From LSUCC0057 sp048549915 (lineage in GTDB: Bacteria; Pseudomonadota; Gammaproteobacteria; Pseudomonadales; Porticoccaceae): a stretch of 64,000 nt of DNA. The stretch spans positions 20,527-84,526 of the forward strand of contig JBLYYE010000021.1 of assembly GCA_048549915.1 (NCBI GenBank). Reading direction: 5' to 3'. Made by a program: the position numbers and the translations under genes. How positions within the stretch are numbered: position 1 is the stretch's first letter; the number at the start of each line of letters is the position of its first letter. The notes beneath the pieces were generated by a model. The model ran no database searches, had not been told where the DNA came from, and was given only the letters and a program-made list of their open reading frames with translations. Shown here in pieces: positions 1 through 8,000 of this stretch.

Positions 1-816
1 GTGGTTAGAGAGAAAACCCTCGCGAGTAATCTCGTCGCGGTGCTCACTGCCCTTCTGCTCGACTACTGCAAAACCATCGCCAACCTCGACACCTTTTACG
101 GCATTGATGCCCATTAACGCATGGGCAATATCGGCATCAAGACGGTCAAAGACCGGCTCACCCAAACCGACTGGGACACCGTTGGCAACTACGTTAATAC
201 GCGCACCGATAGAGTCGCCCTCTTTACCCAGTGCCGCCATGTAGTTTTCCATTTCGGGTACTTTGCCGGCATCGGGGCAGAAAAAGGGGTTCTGTTCGAT
301 CTGATCGCGGTCAAATTGCTCTGCGGTAATCGGGCCGAGCTGGGCGAGGTAACCGTAAATTTCTACACCGCAGTGGGTGGCCAGTACTTTTTTGGCAATA
401 GCACCTGCGGCAACACGCATAGCAGTCTCGCGCGCAGAGCTGCGTCCGCCGCCGCGGTAGTCGCGCACACCGTATTTTTTCTGGTAAGTGAAATCGGCGT
501 GTGCAGGGCGAAACTGACGCGAGATATTACTGTAGTCTTTGGATTTTTGATCAGTATTTTCAATCAATAGACCAATCGGTGTACCCGTAGTGAGCCCATC
601 AAAAACACCGGAGAGAATACGCACTTGATCCGCCTCGCGGCGTTGTGTGGTGTAGCGCGATTGGCCTGGCTTGCGGCGATCTAGATCGCGCTGCAGATCC
701 TCCTCGCAGAGCGGCAAACCCGGCGGGCAGCCATCGATAATACAGCCCAGCGCCGGGCCGTGGCTCTCGCCAAAACTGGTGACAGTAAACAGTTTGCCAA
801 AGGTGTTTCCAGACAT
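1..816 (-). CDS. aroC: Chorismate synthase, C-terminus cut by window edge
   Basis: Converts 5-enolpyruvylshikimate-3-phosphate to chorismate, the last step of the shikimate pathway, using reduced FMN in the cytoplasm. The reverse strand opens with ATG at 816 and reads MSGNTFGKLFTVTSFGESHG, the family N-terminus. The FMN/substrate signatures follow (RRKPGQSRYTTQRREAD near residue 50, GGGRSSARETAMRVAAGA near residue 125). The frame stays open to base 1, giving 272 of roughly 360 expected residues, so the missing part lies outside the window. It is the last visible gene of a leftward run, 52 bases after prmB, and the prmB-aroC order is also found in enterobacteria. No clear Shine-Dalgarno sequence precedes the start, so it is probably co-transcribed with prmB. 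Confidence 0.97.
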   Translation of the reverse strand, partial: MSGNTFGKLFTVTSFGESHGPALGCIIDGCPPGLPLCEEDLQRDLDRRKPGQSRYTTQRREADQVRILSGVFDGLTTGTPIGLLIENTDQKSKDYSNISRQFRPAHADFTYQKKYGVRDYRGGGRSSARETAMRVAAGAIAKKVLATHCGVEIYGYLAQLGPITAEQFDRDQIEQNPFFCPDAGKVPEMENYMAALGKEGDSIGARINVVANGVPVGLGEPVFDRLDADIAHALMGINAVKGVEVGDGFAVVEQKGSEHRDEITREGFLSNH

Positions 817-868
817 GCGCATTCACACTTTTACGGGTTAAAAAAATCGTGGGGAGATTATAAGCTAT

Positions 869-1759
869 TTACGCCAACAGATCGCGCTGCTCCAACAGCT
901 GCTGGCGGTCGACAACAAATACGCCGCCATCGCCTTCGGCAAACTCTAGCCAAGTCAGTGGCAGGTTCGGAAAGGCTGCATCGAGAGCCACAGAGGAGTT
1001 GCCCACTTCGCAAATTAGCAGGCCCCGCTCAGTGAGATAGTTGGGCGCTTCGCGCAATAGCCGGCGGGTAAAATCAAGGCCATCGTCACCAGAGACCAGC
1101 GCCATCACCGGTTCGTGGCCAAACTCAGCGGGCATAGCGGCAAAGTCGCTGGCATCGACATAGGGCGGATTGCACAAAATAAGATCAAACTGCTGTGCCT
1201 GTAACCCTGCAAACAGATCGCCTTGGCTTAGTGAGACGCGCTCGGCCAACTGGTGGCGTTCAATATTGCTCTGTGCCACTGCCAGTGCATCGCTGGAGAG
1301 ATCGGAGAGCACCACTTGAGCAGAGTCAAAAGCCATAGCGCTGGCGATACCGATACAACCACTGCCACAGCAGAGATCCAACAGTGTCGACGGCGGCTCA
1401 GCCAGCCACGGGCTAAACCCTTCAGCAATTAACTGGCCTATCGGCGAGCGCGGAATAATCACTCGCTTATCGACGTTAAACGGCAAACCGCAAAACCAAG
1501 CCTCACCGGTTAAGTAAGGTGCCGGTATGCGCTCAGCGATACGTTTGGCGACAAGCTGCTCAAAGTGTTGCTGCTGTTGCACGGAGGGAGTTTGTTCGAG
1601 TACCGACCGATCCACATCCACCGGCAGCTGCAGTGCATAACAGAGCAGATAAACCGCTTCGTCCCAGACATTATCAGTGCCGTGGCCGCAAAAAATCTCC
1701 GCAGCCTCCAGCTGTTGGCTGGCGTTGTGCAGTAGGTCGCCGATCGTTGCGTTGTTCAC
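869..1759 (-). CDS. prmB: 50S ribosomal protein L3 N5-glutamine methyltransferase
   Basis: SAM-dependent methyltransferase that modifies a glutamine of ribosomal protein L3. The 296-residue product has the class I SAM-binding loop LDLCCGSGCIGIA near residues 127-139 and the NPPY catalytic motif at 197-200, which marks glutamine or adenine amino-methylation. The helical N-terminal part (about 1-115) is typical of the PrmB/PrmC/HemK group. PrmB is preferred over PrmC because of its place directly upstream of aroC, the usual enterobacterial pairing. The start is a GTG at 1759 that overlaps the TGA of the upstream hydrolase by four bases (GTGA), so translation is probably coupled. Confidence 0.92.
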   Translation of the reverse strand: MNNATIGDLLHNASQQLEAAEIFCGHGTDNVWDEAVYLLCYALQLPVDVDRSVLEQTPSVQQQQHFEQLVAKRIAERIPAPYLTGEAWFCGLPFNVDKRVIIPRSPIGQLIAEGFSPWLAEPPSTLLDLCCGSGCIGIASAMAFDSAQVVLSDLSSDALAVAQSNIERHQLAERVSLSQGDLFAGLQAQQFDLILCNPPYVDASDFAAMPAEFGHEPVMALVSGDDGLDFTRRLLREAPNYLTERGLLICEVGNSSVALDAAFPNLPLTWLEFAEGDGGVFVVDRQQLLEQRDLLA

Positions 1760-2640
1760 AGCCCTGCTCCGCCAATAAACTTTTGGATGAGCTCAGCCAC
1801 TTGTGGGGCTTGCTGTTCAAGATGCAGGTGGTGGCCGCCCGACAGGCATTCGATCTGCAAGTTGGCGACATCGTCAAACAATTTGCGCTCCTGCTCGCGC
1901 CCGGCCAATACTCCTTTCTCCGCCTCAATTAAGAGAGTCGGCGCGGTGATCGCCGCCAGGAAACCGGAGAGATTATCGCTGCTCAGTTTTAGCTCCGAGG
2001 CCGCTTTTAAACGCTGGTCGCTGTGCCAGTAAAAACCCTCAGCAGACTCGCTGACACCGCGCTCTGCCAACAGTGCAGCCGCCTCTGGCTCTACCGCTAA
2101 AAAGCCATTGGCTCGGGCGGAGACAGCCTCGTCAAAACTGGGAAAATAACTCGGTCGATGGTTGCGGTAACGCTGATGTTCGAGGATGGCTTTGGCCAAC
2201 TGCTTGTGGGCGCTGCGCGGGTCAAATGCCGCCGGCACCATACCGTCGATCAAGACCAGCTTCGCCACCCTGTCGGGGAATGTACCCGCCATTAAGGCAG
2301 AGATAGCGGCGCCGCGCGAATGGCCGACAAGATTGCACTGCTGCCAGCCGAGCTGGTCCATAACGGCAAATAACTCGCCTATTTCCTGCCAAATATTGTA
2401 AGCAGAATCGTCCGAGCGCCGCCCACTGCGGCCGTGGCCTGCGCAATCGACAGCCACTAAATGTATATCTTCTAGCAGCCCTGCCAGTGGATAAAATGAA
2501 GCGGCGTTATCCAGCCAGCCATGCACAGCCAAAACCGGCGCAGCCCCTTTCCTGCCCCATTGCCGCGCAGCTATACGCAGGCCATTAACGACAAACTCAC
2601 TCTCTTCTATAAAAGCCAATCCGGCTTTGTCTAAACTCAT
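1756..2640 (-). CDS. Alpha/beta-fold hydrolase
   Basis: Probable soluble serine hydrolase of unknown substrate. It has the oxyanion-hole motif HGWLDN (around residue 42 from the chosen start), the nucleophile elbow GHSRG with Ser as nucleophile, and a late GGHHLHLE carrying the likely catalytic His. The frame is open upstream to 2709, but that would overlap sixA. The ATG at 2640 gives 294 residues, the usual size, and a short spacing to sixA. Its stop overlaps the prmB start. It lies inside the gpsA-to-aroC operon, which does not reveal a substrate. It resembles the MhpC-like hydrolases often annotated only to superfamily level. Confidence 0.85.
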   Translation of the reverse strand: MSLDKAGLAFIEESEFVVNGLRIAARQWGRKGAAPVLAVHGWLDNAASFYPLAGLLEDIHLVAVDCAGHGRSGRRSDDSAYNIWQEIGELFAVMDQLGWQQCNLVGHSRGAAISALMAGTFPDRVAKLVLIDGMVPAAFDPRSAHKQLAKAILEHQRYRNHRPSYFPSFDEAVSARANGFLAVEPEAAALLAERGVSESAEGFYWHSDQRLKAASELKLSSDNLSGFLAAITAPTLLIEAEKGVLAGREQERKLFDDVANLQIECLSGGHHLHLEQQAPQVAELIQKFIGGAGL

Positions 2641-2656
2641 AGGGTGTTGCTCACAA

Positions 2657-3127
2657 TCACGGATTATCGCTCCACAATAATGTACCCAGTTGCGGGCCAA
2701 AAATGTCAAATTGGATTAGGGTTAAGGCCGCCGTAGAAACGCCGATACGCTGGCCGCACAGCTGCTCGATAAGATCGCCAATCAACGGCATATGAGTCAC
2801 TGCGACAACGCTTTGAGTTTGATCGCTGTTGGGCAGAGATTGTATAGCTGTATCGATTGCCGTAATGGCCGTTGTGCAATGACTCTCAGGCGTTAACTGC
2901 TCGATAGTCTCTACACTGCCTGCGCCGAAGTAAAGATGCTGACAGGTTTGCTGGGTGCGCAAATAGGGGCTAACTAGCCATAGACCCGCCTCTTGTAGCT
3001 GATCATGGCGTCGGGCTAGCAGCGCATTCAGCTGCTCGCGGCCACCATGAGAGAGCGGCCGCTGGCTGTCGCCAAAAGGTGAAAAAGGCTCAGCCTCGGC
3101 GTGGCGCAGTAAAAAGAGGTTCAGCAC
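2657..3127 (-). CDS. sixA: Phosphohistidine phosphatase SixA-like
   Basis: Histidine-phosphatase superfamily member of 156 residues, the compact size of SixA. SixA removes phosphate from phosphohistidine domains; in E. coli it acts on histidine-phosphotransfer proteins including PtsN-system members. The N-terminal LRHAEAE (residues 7-13) carries the RHG-type catalytic His, SPYLRTQQT the second Arg, and VTHMPLIGDL the second catalytic His. The start is a GTG at 3127, three bases after the stop of the DUF4389 gene. It has no good Shine-Dalgarno, which suggests translational coupling. The actual substrate here cannot be read from sequence. Confidence 0.85.
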   Translation of the reverse strand: MLNLFLLRHAEAEPFSPFGDSQRPLSHGGREQLNALLARRHDQLQEAGLWLVSPYLRTQQTCQHLYFGAGSVETIEQLTPESHCTTAITAIDTAIQSLPNSDQTQSVVAVTHMPLIGDLIEQLCGQRIGVSTAALTLIQFDIFGPQLGTLLWSDNP

Positions 3128-3130
3128 AGA

Positions 3131-3511
3131 CTAGTTTTGGTGAGTCTGGTCGTTGTCATCGCTCTGCTCGTTGGCAGGCACAAACTCACCTTCAGCAATT
3201 TCATCTTCAACCTGCAGCTGAAAACCACTACTACTGCGCGGCTCGGGCCACTCATCAAATGGAAACGGCTTGTTATTGGTGTTAAAAGTTAAGTAGCGCA
3301 CTGCAGCATAGAGCCAGCTAGCGACGCTGTCGCCAAACGAGCGCAGGTTGGTATTGTCGCTGCCCGTTACCGCCACCCAAACAAATTGTGCCGCGATAAC
3401 GACCATCACCACTAGGCGTGCGGCCATAGCCAACACGGAAAACAGCACAATGTAAGCCAGGCGCAGCCACAACTGTGGATTTAAAATAGGCATATTGGCT
3501 CGGTCACTCAT
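3131..3511 (-). CDS. DUF4389 membrane protein
   Basis: Small inner-membrane protein of 126 residues and unknown function. One long hydrophobic segment (about residues 13-48) is followed by a conserved region with SFGDSVASWLYAAVRYLTFN and KPFPFDEWP, the pattern of the DUF4389 family. The C-terminal tail is acidic and probably disordered. The start ATG at 3511 has AGGAG about nine bases upstream. It sits between gpsA and sixA in a tight operon; no direct evidence of function comes from the neighbours. Confidence 0.8.
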   Translation of the reverse strand: MSDRANMPILNPQLWLRLAYIVLFSVLAMAARLVVMVVIAAQFVWVAVTGSDNTNLRSFGDSVASWLYAAVRYLTFNTNNKPFPFDEWPEPRSSSGFQLQVEDEIAEGEFVPANEQSDDNDQTHQN

Positions 3512-3534
3512 AATATTTTCTCCTGGTTGAGGCG

Positions 3535-4545
3535 CTAGCGCGGGGTAGCAAATTCAACGTCGTGGCCCTGTTCTGCACTCATCATATCACGCAGCAAACT
3601 GCCAATTGAGCGCTGTTCAAAGAGGATTGCGGCGAGCGCATTAGCCAGTGGCATGTAAACACCCAGCTCAGCCGCTTTGGCAACCACTAAGCAGGTGGTA
3701 TTAACTCCCTCTGCAGTTTGGCCGACGGCGGCAATCGCCTCATCGAGCCCTTTGCCGTTGCCCAGCTCAAAGCCCACTTGGTAGTTGCGGCTAAGTGGGG
3801 AGCTACAGGTGACGTAGAGATCCCCCACCCCGCTGAGGCCGAGAAAGGTCATGGGGTCGGCCCCCAGCTGCACGGCAAAGCGGCTCATCTCTGCTAAGCT
3901 GCGTGTCAGCATGACTGCGCGGCTGTTTTGGCCCATACCCATAGCCGCGACAACTCCGGCGACAATCGCGTAAATGTTTTTCAGGGCACCGGCTAGCTCT
4001 ACACCAAAGCGATCGCTATTGGCGTAAACACGAAAATAATCAGAGGCGATAAGCTCTTGCACCTGTGCACACAGCGGCGCAGAGTCGCTGGCTACCACCG
4101 TGGCGGTAATCTGCCGCTGACAGATCTCGGCAGCCAGATTGGGGCCACTGATCACAGCAATATCGTGGTTGGGTAGCTCTTGTTCGATAATCTGGCTGGG
4201 CAGCAGAAAACTGTCGGCCTCAACCCCTTTGGCCATACTGACTAAGCCTGCCCTGTCGGCAACTAGTGGAGCTACGTCACTGGCCAACTGGCGCAGAGAC
4301 TTGCTGGGCACAGCAAAAAAAACCACTTCGGCCGAGTTGACCGCTGTGGCTAAATCGGCACTGATTTGCAGGCTCTCTTCGAGCGCGTAATCAGGCAGGT
4401 AACGGCTGTTGCGCCGGCTGGCTGTGGTAGTGGCTGCCGCCTCAGCATCGCGCATCCACAGCGTCACTGCATGGCCATTGGCGGCTATCATATTAGCCAT
4501 TGCTGTGCCAAAGCTGCCTCCGCCGAGAACTGCAACTGTTGTCAT
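3535..4545 (-). CDS. gpsA: Glycerol-3-phosphate dehydrogenase [NAD(P)+]
   Basis: Reduces dihydroxyacetone phosphate to sn-glycerol-3-phosphate, the backbone precursor for phospholipids. The N-terminal Rossmann motif VLGGGSFGTAMA lies at residues 6-17 of the 336-residue product. ISGPNLAAEI and the GALKNIYAIVAG lysine region are the family signatures, and the GLSGVGDLYVTCSSPLSRN block binds substrate. The ATG at 4545 is chosen over an upstream in-frame GTG at 4551 because GGAG sits eight bases before it. It is the first gene of the leftward operon that ends in aroC. Confidence 0.96.
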   Translation of the reverse strand: MTTVAVLGGGSFGTAMANMIAANGHAVTLWMRDAEAAATTTASRRNSRYLPDYALEESLQISADLATAVNSAEVVFFAVPSKSLRQLASDVAPLVADRAGLVSMAKGVEADSFLLPSQIIEQELPNHDIAVISGPNLAAEICQRQITATVVASDSAPLCAQVQELIASDYFRVYANSDRFGVELAGALKNIYAIVAGVVAAMGMGQNSRAVMLTRSLAEMSRFAVQLGADPMTFLGLSGVGDLYVTCSSPLSRNYQVGFELGNGKGLDEAIAAVGQTAEGVNTTCLVVAKAAELGVYMPLANALAAILFEQRSIGSLLRDMMSAEQGHDVEFATPR

Positions 4546-4586
4546 AATCACTACTCCAGTGGGTACGCTGCCACCCTAAAAACTAC

Positions 4587-4623
4587 AAAAAAAACCTCCA
4601 AAGACCGTTACATCTATGGAGGT
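4587..4623 (-). terminator. Rho-independent terminator of htpG
   Basis: On the reverse strand ACCTCCA (4623-4617) pairs with TGGAGGT (4600-4594), with three further pairs after one mismatch, and is followed by seven T (4593-4587). It lies about 60 bases after the htpG stop and before gpsA, so it separates the heat-shock gene from the gpsA operon. Confidence 0.7.
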
Positions 4624-4684
4624 CATTTCCCGGCCACCATTATAGGCCGGCGCGGCGCACATTGCAGCGCCGCACAGCCTGCAC

Positions 4685-6619
4685 TTAACTGAACATAAAG
4701 CGATTGATCTCGCGCACAAAGTGGGCTGGGTTATCGAGGGTTTTACCGGCAGCCAGCGCCGCTTGGTCGTAGAGCAACCCAGCCAGAGTCGCGGCTAGAG
4801 CTTCATCACTCTCACTGTCCAGTCGCGCCACCAAGGGGTGCTGCTCGTTGATTTCCAATATCGGCTTTGACTCGGGCACAGCTTGTCCCGCCGCAGCGAA
4901 GATTTGCCGCATCTGGTCGCCGACATCATTGTCGCCAATGACCAGGCACGCCGGCGAATCGGTGAGCCTGCGAGTGACACGTACGCTATCGACCCGCTCT
5001 CCGAGCAGCTCTTGGATACGCGCGGCAACACCTTCGCTACTCTCTTTGTCGCCATCTTTCTGCTCATCTTGTTTGGCTGGCTCTTCAATACCCAGCTCGG
5101 CAAGATCCAGCTCGCCGCGCGCGACATCCTGGAACTGCTTGCCATCAAACTCGCGTAGATAGCCCATCATCCACTCGTCAACACGATCGGCCATCAACAG
5201 TACCTCAACACCGTGCTTGCGGAACACCTCAAGATAGGGGCTGTTGCGCAGTACGGTTAGGCTGTCGCCAGTCAGGTAGTAAATTTTGTTTTGACCTTCG
5301 CGCATACGCTCGATATAACCAGTCAAAGTAGCATTTTGAGCATCATCTTCGCTACTGCTGCTAGCAAAGCGCAGCAACTTAGCCACTTTCTCTTGGTTGC
5401 CGGTATCTTCGGCAACACCCTCTTTCAACACTGGGCCGAACTGGCTCCAAAACTTAGCGTACTGCTCTTCGTCTTTACTCAGCTTGTTGAGCATGTCTAA
5501 TACGCGCTTGGTGAGCGCCGAGCGGATACTATCGACCAGTGGAGTTTTTTGCAGGATTTCGCGCGAGACATTCAGCGGTAGATCGGCACTATCCAGAACA
5601 CCTTTGACAAAACGCAGGTAGAGCGGCAAGAACTGCTCGGCGTCGTCCATAATAAAGGTGCGCTTAATATAGAGCTTAATGCCGCGAACCCCTTCACGCT
5701 GGTAGAGATCCATGGGCGCCATTCCAGGGATATACAACAAACTTGTGTACTCTTGTTTGCCTTCAACCTTGTTGTGGCTCCAGGTGAGTGGCTCTGCGAA
5801 GTCGTGCGAGACCATGCGGTAGAAACTTTTGTAATCTTCATCTTGCAGATCGCTTTTAGAGCGAGTCCAGAGCGCCTCGGCATCATTGACTGCCTGCCAC
5901 TCTGCGGGGGCCTGCTCTTCACCCTCTTCCGCTGGCGGTGGAGTATTGAGCATCTGCACCGGTATGGCGATATGGTCTGAGTACTTTTTGACAATTGAGC
6001 GCAAACGCCAGTCGTTGGCGAACTCCGCCTCGTCGCTCTTAAGATGAAGCGTAATCGTGGTGCCGCGCTGGGCGCGCTCTATAGTTTCAATTTCAAAATC
6101 GGCCTCACCGCTACAGCTCCAGCGCACCCCTTCACTGCTGGGTAGACCGGCGCGGCGGCTCTCGACCACGACTCGGTCAGCAACGATGAATGCCGAGTAA
6201 AAGCCGACACCAAACTGGCCGATAAGCTGAGAGTCGCTCTTTTGGTCACCGCTTAAGTTACTTAAAAACTCAGCGGTACCCGAACGGGCGATCGTACCCA
6301 AATTGGCAATCGCATCCTCGCGGCTCATACCGATACCGTTATCCGAAATCGTCACGGTTTTAGCGTCGCCGTCAAAACCGATACGGATTTGTAGATCGCT
6401 CTCACCCTCAAACAAATCGCCGTTGCCAAGCGCCTCAAAGCGCAGCTTGTCGGCCGCGTCAGAAGCGTTGGAGATCAACTCGCGCAGGAAGATCTCTTTA
6501 TTGGAGTAAAGCGAGTGAATCATTAAATGCAGCAGCTGCTTGGCTTCGGTTTGAAAGCCCATTTTCTCTGCGCCGCTGGCAGTGGTGTTGGCGGATGTAG
6601 CTTCGGCTTGCTCGGTCAT
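4685..6619 (-). CDS. htpG: Molecular chaperone HtpG (bacterial Hsp90)
   Basis: ATP-dependent cytosolic chaperone, Hsp90 family. The N-terminal GHKL ATPase domain shows SNKEIFLRELISNASDAADKLRF, DNGIGM and GQFGVGFYSAF. The middle domain contains the ATPase-stimulating Arg region NVSREILQ. The C-terminal part, after a charged linker-like stretch (KQDEQKDGDKESSEG), is the dimerisation domain. The ATG at 6619 gives 644 residues and is preceded by GAGG at good spacing. Upstream in-frame starts at 6631 (ATG) and 6634 (TTG) would overlap this ribosome-binding site and are rejected. It is monocistronic, with its own heat-shock promoter and terminator. Confidence 0.97.
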   Translation of the reverse strand: MTEQAEATSANTTASGAEKMGFQTEAKQLLHLMIHSLYSNKEIFLRELISNASDAADKLRFEALGNGDLFEGESDLQIRIGFDGDAKTVTISDNGIGMSREDAIANLGTIARSGTAEFLSNLSGDQKSDSQLIGQFGVGFYSAFIVADRVVVESRRAGLPSSEGVRWSCSGEADFEIETIERAQRGTTITLHLKSDEAEFANDWRLRSIVKKYSDHIAIPVQMLNTPPPAEEGEEQAPAEWQAVNDAEALWTRSKSDLQDEDYKSFYRMVSHDFAEPLTWSHNKVEGKQEYTSLLYIPGMAPMDLYQREGVRGIKLYIKRTFIMDDAEQFLPLYLRFVKGVLDSADLPLNVSREILQKTPLVDSIRSALTKRVLDMLNKLSKDEEQYAKFWSQFGPVLKEGVAEDTGNQEKVAKLLRFASSSSEDDAQNATLTGYIERMREGQNKIYYLTGDSLTVLRNSPYLEVFRKHGVEVLLMADRVDEWMMGYLREFDGKQFQDVARGELDLAELGIEEPAKQDEQKDGDKESSEGVAARIQELLGERVDSVRVTRRLTDSPACLVIGDNDVGDQMRQIFAAAGQAVPESKPILEINEQHPLVARLDSESDEALAATLAGLLYDQAALAAGKTLDNPAHFVREINRFMFS

Positions 6620-6689
6620 GGTGGTCCTCATCAATACGGGTTAACAGATGGCAACAGATCAAAATGAGCTGTTACACACAAATCAGTAG

Positions 6690-6714
6690 ATGGGGGCTGC
6701 ACGAGCGATTTCAA
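6690..6714 (-). promoter_or_regulatory. Sigma-32 heat-shock promoter of htpG
   Basis: Reading leftward, TTGAAA (6714-6709) is followed after 13 bases by CCCCATCT (6695-6688), matching the RpoH consensus (CTTGAA, 13-17 bases, CCCCATNT) almost perfectly. Transcription would start near 6682, about 60 bases before the htpG ATG. Heat-shock control of htpG is established for E. coli; its use here is inferred from the site. Confidence 0.8.
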
Positions 6715-6834
6715 CCGCTGATTTCCTACTTTCAAGCCCTATGGGTTAGCTCTTGGGAGCTACAGCGGATCCAAAAGCGCACGACTATTTTGATTTTATG
6801 CCGCCCTAGAAATCACCACCGCAGAGGTACTGCC

Positions 6835-7977
6835 ATGTCACTTACTTCAAACACTTTTCACCACTCAAACTTTTACGGCTGGCTGGGCCGTCGCCTTCTA
6901 ACTTTTAAATTCAGCCTGTTTGCCCCGCTATTGATCTTTACGGTTGCCTTCTCCAGCGGCTGCAGCGAAGAAAACCGGCCGGCACAGACACTCCCTGTAG
7001 CTGCTGATACAGCAGTTGAGCAGAACTCCAACATCACATACCAACAACTTCGCCAGCAAGGGCTTTCCGATCAGCATGCCAAAATCATCTTGTTACATTA
7101 TTTAAACTGCGGCGGTGACTGTAATAATCCTTCGTCCAGCAACTACTGGACCAGCTCATCGCACATTGAACAACTGCAGTCAGTCGAGAAAAGCTACCAA
7201 AGGTTTGCCCAAGTACGAAAAACATTGGTCGCCGAGTTTGGCCCTGAAGCGGAAAATGACCCACTTTTCTCGTTTATGTTTTTCCCACTGGGCGATATTT
7301 ACTCGTTTATGAGCTCCGCCGAACAAATTGCACTACAAGATGCCCAGCTCAGTCAGGCCAAAGGCATCTTCTCAGGTGCCATAGACCCCACAGCCAACCA
7401 TGACCCAGCAAAGGATGTCCTTTCAGATACATCATTTTACGAGTATTCCCTGCGGGACTCACCATTGGCTGATCAGCTGCGCATGCTCAATATCTCGTTC
7501 ACAGAACAGAGCTACCGACAAACCTATGCTCTACTGAGCAGTCCCGACCGTAAAGCTGGCGAGCCACCTCAAAGGATCAACGGAGAGACCGGATTACGGC
7601 TCATAAAATCACTCGGCGAGCAAGATGCTTTAAAAATCTGGGCTACTTTAGACATTTATTTTTCTTACATTTATGGACTAGGTAAACAATATGGCTTAAC
7701 CGATAAAGAGATTGTCGATGCGCACCAAATCGTGCGTAACCATGAGGCAGCTATCGCTAACGCCCATGGTGGCGAATCAATGCAAGACCCAAGAGATAAA
7801 GAGCAATTACTGGATGCGATTAACCATCGCCACACTGATTTGGCTCACAAATATGGCGAAGAGCTCGCAGGCAAATTTATCGCCATGAGTCAGCTACACT
7901 CTTTGTCAGCGCTTAACAAAAGCAAGCTCTACCCTTTTCATAAAATCCTCGACCTTGAGCAGTCACCTAAGCTGTAA
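6835..7977 (+). CDS. Predicted lipoprotein, first gene of accessory cassette
   Basis: Unrecognised 380-residue protein. A basic N-region (GRR, 18-20) and hydrophobic core (about 22-39) end in FSSGC, a weak but plausible lipobox with Cys43 as lipidation site. The rest is hydrophilic, mostly helical-looking, with a CGGDC pair shortly after a leucine-rich helix and several aromatic segments. The frame is open back to 6664, but the ATG at 6835 has GAGG eight bases upstream and gives the signal sequence at the right place. It ends 23 bases before the secreted-protein gene and shares its strand, so it probably belongs to the same transcript. A role in export, anchoring or folding of that protein is possible but not shown. 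Confidence 0.6.
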   Translation: MSLTSNTFHHSNFYGWLGRRLLTFKFSLFAPLLIFTVAFSSGCSEENRPAQTLPVAADTAVEQNSNITYQQLRQQGLSDQHAKIILLHYLNCGGDCNNPSSSNYWTSSSHIEQLQSVEKSYQRFAQVRKTLVAEFGPEAENDPLFSFMFFPLGDIYSFMSSAEQIALQDAQLSQAKGIFSGAIDPTANHDPAKDVLSDTSFYEYSLRDSPLADQLRMLNISFTEQSYRQTYALLSSPDRKAGEPPQRINGETGLRLIKSLGEQDALKIWATLDIYFSYIYGLGKQYGLTDKEIVDAHQIVRNHEAAIANAHGGESMQDPRDKEQLLDAINHRHTDLAHKYGEELAGKFIAMSQLHSLSALNKSKLYPFHKILDLEQSPKL

Positions 7978-8000
7978 CCAGGCAATGGGGAGTGGAGCCA

